From assembly GCA_019753235.1 (NCBI GenBank), contig JAIELF010000001.1, forward strand, positions 57,543-121,542: a stretch of DNA of 64,000 nucleotides, in the 5' to 3' direction. Numbering within the stretch: position 1 is the first letter of the stretch; every line of letters starts with the position of its first letter. The notes beneath the pieces are model-generated. The model saw nothing but the letters and a program-made list of their open reading frames with translations. It did not search any database and was not told where the DNA came from. Below are positions 62,687 through 64,000 of this stretch, piece after piece. This DNA comes from a bacterium (GTDB lineage Bacteria > Planctomycetota > Planctomycetia > Kolteriales > Kolteriaceae). Both the position numbers and the translations under genes were made by a program.

Positions 62687-64000
62687 ATGAAGGGAAATGG
62701 CGGGCCGATCCGCTGGGTGGTGTTGGGGATGATCTCCCTGGCCTCTCTCCCCTGCGGGGCCGAGGAAAAGGAAAGTCGGGCGAAAGAATTGATTCGCCAG
62801 AAACTCCAAGAGCTCCCCGAGGCGGAACGAGCCAAAGCCTATGAGCGGATGATGAAAAATGCGAAGGCTGCCCAAGCACGCCAACCGCGAGCCGTCCTGC
62901 CCAAAGAACTCGATTCCATTCCGGTTCGACCGGTCGCCGGCTGGACCACTCTCGAACGAAAACCGATCCCCGTCACGCGTCAGCCGATCTCGCCCGAGCA
63001 AATCAACAAACTTTACCGCGACGAGGTTAAGACGCCCGCCGAAGGGATCAACGACGAACTCTTTGCTCGGCGCGTCTTCCTCGATCTGATCGGACATCTC
63101 CCAGCCCCGGCCGACATCGAAGAATTCGCCCGCGACCGATCCCCGAACAAGCGAGAGAAACTGGTCGATCGGCTTCTTTCGCTGCCTCAGTTTGGCGAGC
63201 ATTGGGGGAAGTACTGGTCGGATGTTTTTAAGTACCGAGCCACCAATCAGAATCTTTTCAAAGTCGTTCACTACAACCAGGAGGTTTGGCTGGCCGACCA
63301 ACTCAACGGGAACAAACCTTGGTCGGCCATCGCCACCGAGATCATCACCGCGACGGGGATTGATGATGAAGCCCCCGCGGGGTTTTTTGTCGCCTTTCAT
63401 GATGGGGACGCTGCTGAGCTCGCTGGCGAAGCCGCTCGTGTGTTTCTCGGCACGCAGATCGCTTGTGCACAGTGCCATGACCATCCCTACGACCCCTGGA
63501 AGCGCGACCAATTTCATGAGATGGCGGCTTTCTTCGGCCGAACAAGTTTCCGTGTTCGCAAGGATCTCAGTGACACCAAAGGTCGGGACTTTGTTCTGGA
63601 AGTCGGCCCATCGCTTAAACCGACACAGCAGTATCACAAGCCAGACTTGAAGGACCCCAGCAAGCCAGGCGAAGTGATTCAACCGGTCTTCTTGACCGGT
63701 CAACCGATTCCGCTGCAAACCGCCGACGACCAGAGACGCGAGGCGCTAGCGGCCTTTTTGACCAGCCCCAAGAACCCGATGTTCTCTCGAGCATTCGTCA
63801 ATCGCATCTGGTGCGAATTGGTTGGCTACGGCTTTGTCGAGCCTGTTGACGATTTGTCACCAACAAGAAAACCAAAGCTACCGAACCTGTTCGATTCGCT
63901 TTCTGTCTCTTTTGCGGCGTCGGGCTACGACATCAAAGGCTTTATCCGAGCCGTGGTTCTCAGCGATGCTTACGATCGCGGGATCGTGGCGAAACCCTCT
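62687..64000 (+). CDS. DUF1549/DUF1553 planctomycetal secreted protein (3' end cut by window)
   Basis: The frame is open from ATG 62687 to the window edge (438 codons), with no stop. A signal peptide (RWVVLGMISLASLPCGAEE) leads to a charged region and then DUF1549: 'NDELFARRVFLDLIGHLPAP', 'REKLVDRLLSLPQFGEHWGK', and 'GTQIACAQCHDHPYDPWKRD', which has a CxxCH of c-type haem style. After 'YHKPDLKDPSKPGEV' comes the start of DUF1553: 'LAAFLTSPKNPMFSRAFVNR'. These proteins are abundant and largely uncharacterised in Planctomycetota and often sit beside DUF1501 genes. A purine-rich GGGAACGAGAAAG precedes the ATG. The minus-strand frame across this region is a shadow. Confidence 0.9.
   Translation, partial: MKGNGGPIRWVVLGMISLASLPCGAEEKESRAKELIRQKLQELPEAERAKAYERMMKNAKAAQARQPRAVLPKELDSIPVRPVAGWTTLERKPIPVTRQPISPEQINKLYRDEVKTPAEGINDELFARRVFLDLIGHLPAPADIEEFARDRSPNKREKLVDRLLSLPQFGEHWGKYWSDVFKYRATNQNLFKVVHYNQEVWLADQLNGNKPWSAIATEIITATGIDDEAPAGFFVAFHDGDAAELAGEAARVFLGTQIACAQCHDHPYDPWKRDQFHEMAAFFGRTSFRVRKDLSDTKGRDFVLEVGPSLKPTQQYHKPDLKDPSKPGEVIQPVFLTGQPIPLQTADDQRREALAAFLTSPKNPMFSRAFVNRIWCELVGYGFVEPVDDLSPTRKPKLPNLFDSLSVSFAASGYDIKGFIRAVVLSDAYDRGIVAKPS

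Noticed and set aside
62546..63718. 390-codon minus-strand frame
   Set aside because: It is the mirror of the DUF1549/DUF1553 gene, which has a signal peptide, conserved motifs and a start with a ribosome site; the antisense translation has no recognisable domain.

Overview
The window is a gene-dense stretch of a bacterial chromosome of moderately high G+C. It most likely comes from the phylum Planctomycetota. The evidence is: a DUF1549/DUF1553 protein with a CxxCH site at the right edge; a small sigma factor directly followed by a Ser/Thr kinase with a membrane-embedded tail; a secreted protein whose N-terminus carries the 'ERLEERVVLT' type of planctomycetal extracellular signature; a membrane-anchored cyclophilin; a fused GldF/GldG exporter subunit next to a DUF4340 protein; and an MFS-PlsC fusion. 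I found no rRNA, tRNA, CRISPR array, insertion sequence or prophage. Most genes are housekeeping or widely conserved planctomycetal genes.

Layout, left to right. 1-4.6 kb: end of an ABC-exporter operon (GldF-GldG fusion, DUF4340 protein). 4.6-7.5 kb, minus strand: sugar-phosphate isomerase-like protein, an Nramp-related transporter with unusual metal-site motifs, and an SprT-like protein that overlaps it. 7.6-9.7 kb, plus strand: cyclophilin, short-chain dehydrogenase, QueD-type pterin synthase. 9.7-15.0 kb, minus strand: a small protein, an S9 peptidase, and a large secreted SGNH-hydrolase/RTX-repeat protein. 15.1-21.6 kb, plus strand: CAAX-type protease and a translationally coupled ABC ATPase, aroA, a TolC-like outer-membrane protein, and a PP2C phosphatase preceded by an upstream ORF. 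21.6-24.9 kb, minus strand: metallo-beta-lactamase-fold hydrolase and an MFS-PlsC fusion whose acyltransferase site is degenerate. 25.2-31.1 kb, plus strand: CE15-like esterase, sigma factor plus Ser/Thr kinase, hflK-hflC. 31.1-38 kb: hemY, rpoN, and a minus-strand module of an ExeA-like ATPase, a Wzz-like chain-length protein and a HEAT-repeat protein. 38.3-40.6 kb: an ECF sigma factor and an anti-sigma-like membrane protein built from three tandem helical modules. 40.7-44.9 kb: glgA and modABC. 44.9-55 kb, minus strand: uvrD/pcrA-type helicase, dnaG, rpoD, a cytidylate-kinase-like protein and glnE. 55.1-58.9 kb, minus strand: a MoxR-type AAA ATPase with its VWA partner, followed by two very small predicted membrane proteins. 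59.1-62.4 kb: pyruvate kinase and oligoendopeptidase F. The right edge holds the 5' part of the DUF1549/DUF1553 gene.

The parts least explained by known biology are the triple-module anti-sigma-like protein and its ECF partner, the AAA-VWA operon with its tiny membrane ORFs, the degenerate MFS-PlsC fusion, and several intergenic inverted repeats (before rpoN, at the modA start, between the MFS-PlsC and hydrolase genes, and below rpoD). No large, clearly novel defence or biosynthetic island was recognised. All assignments come from reading the sequence and recalling family motifs; no database search was run.
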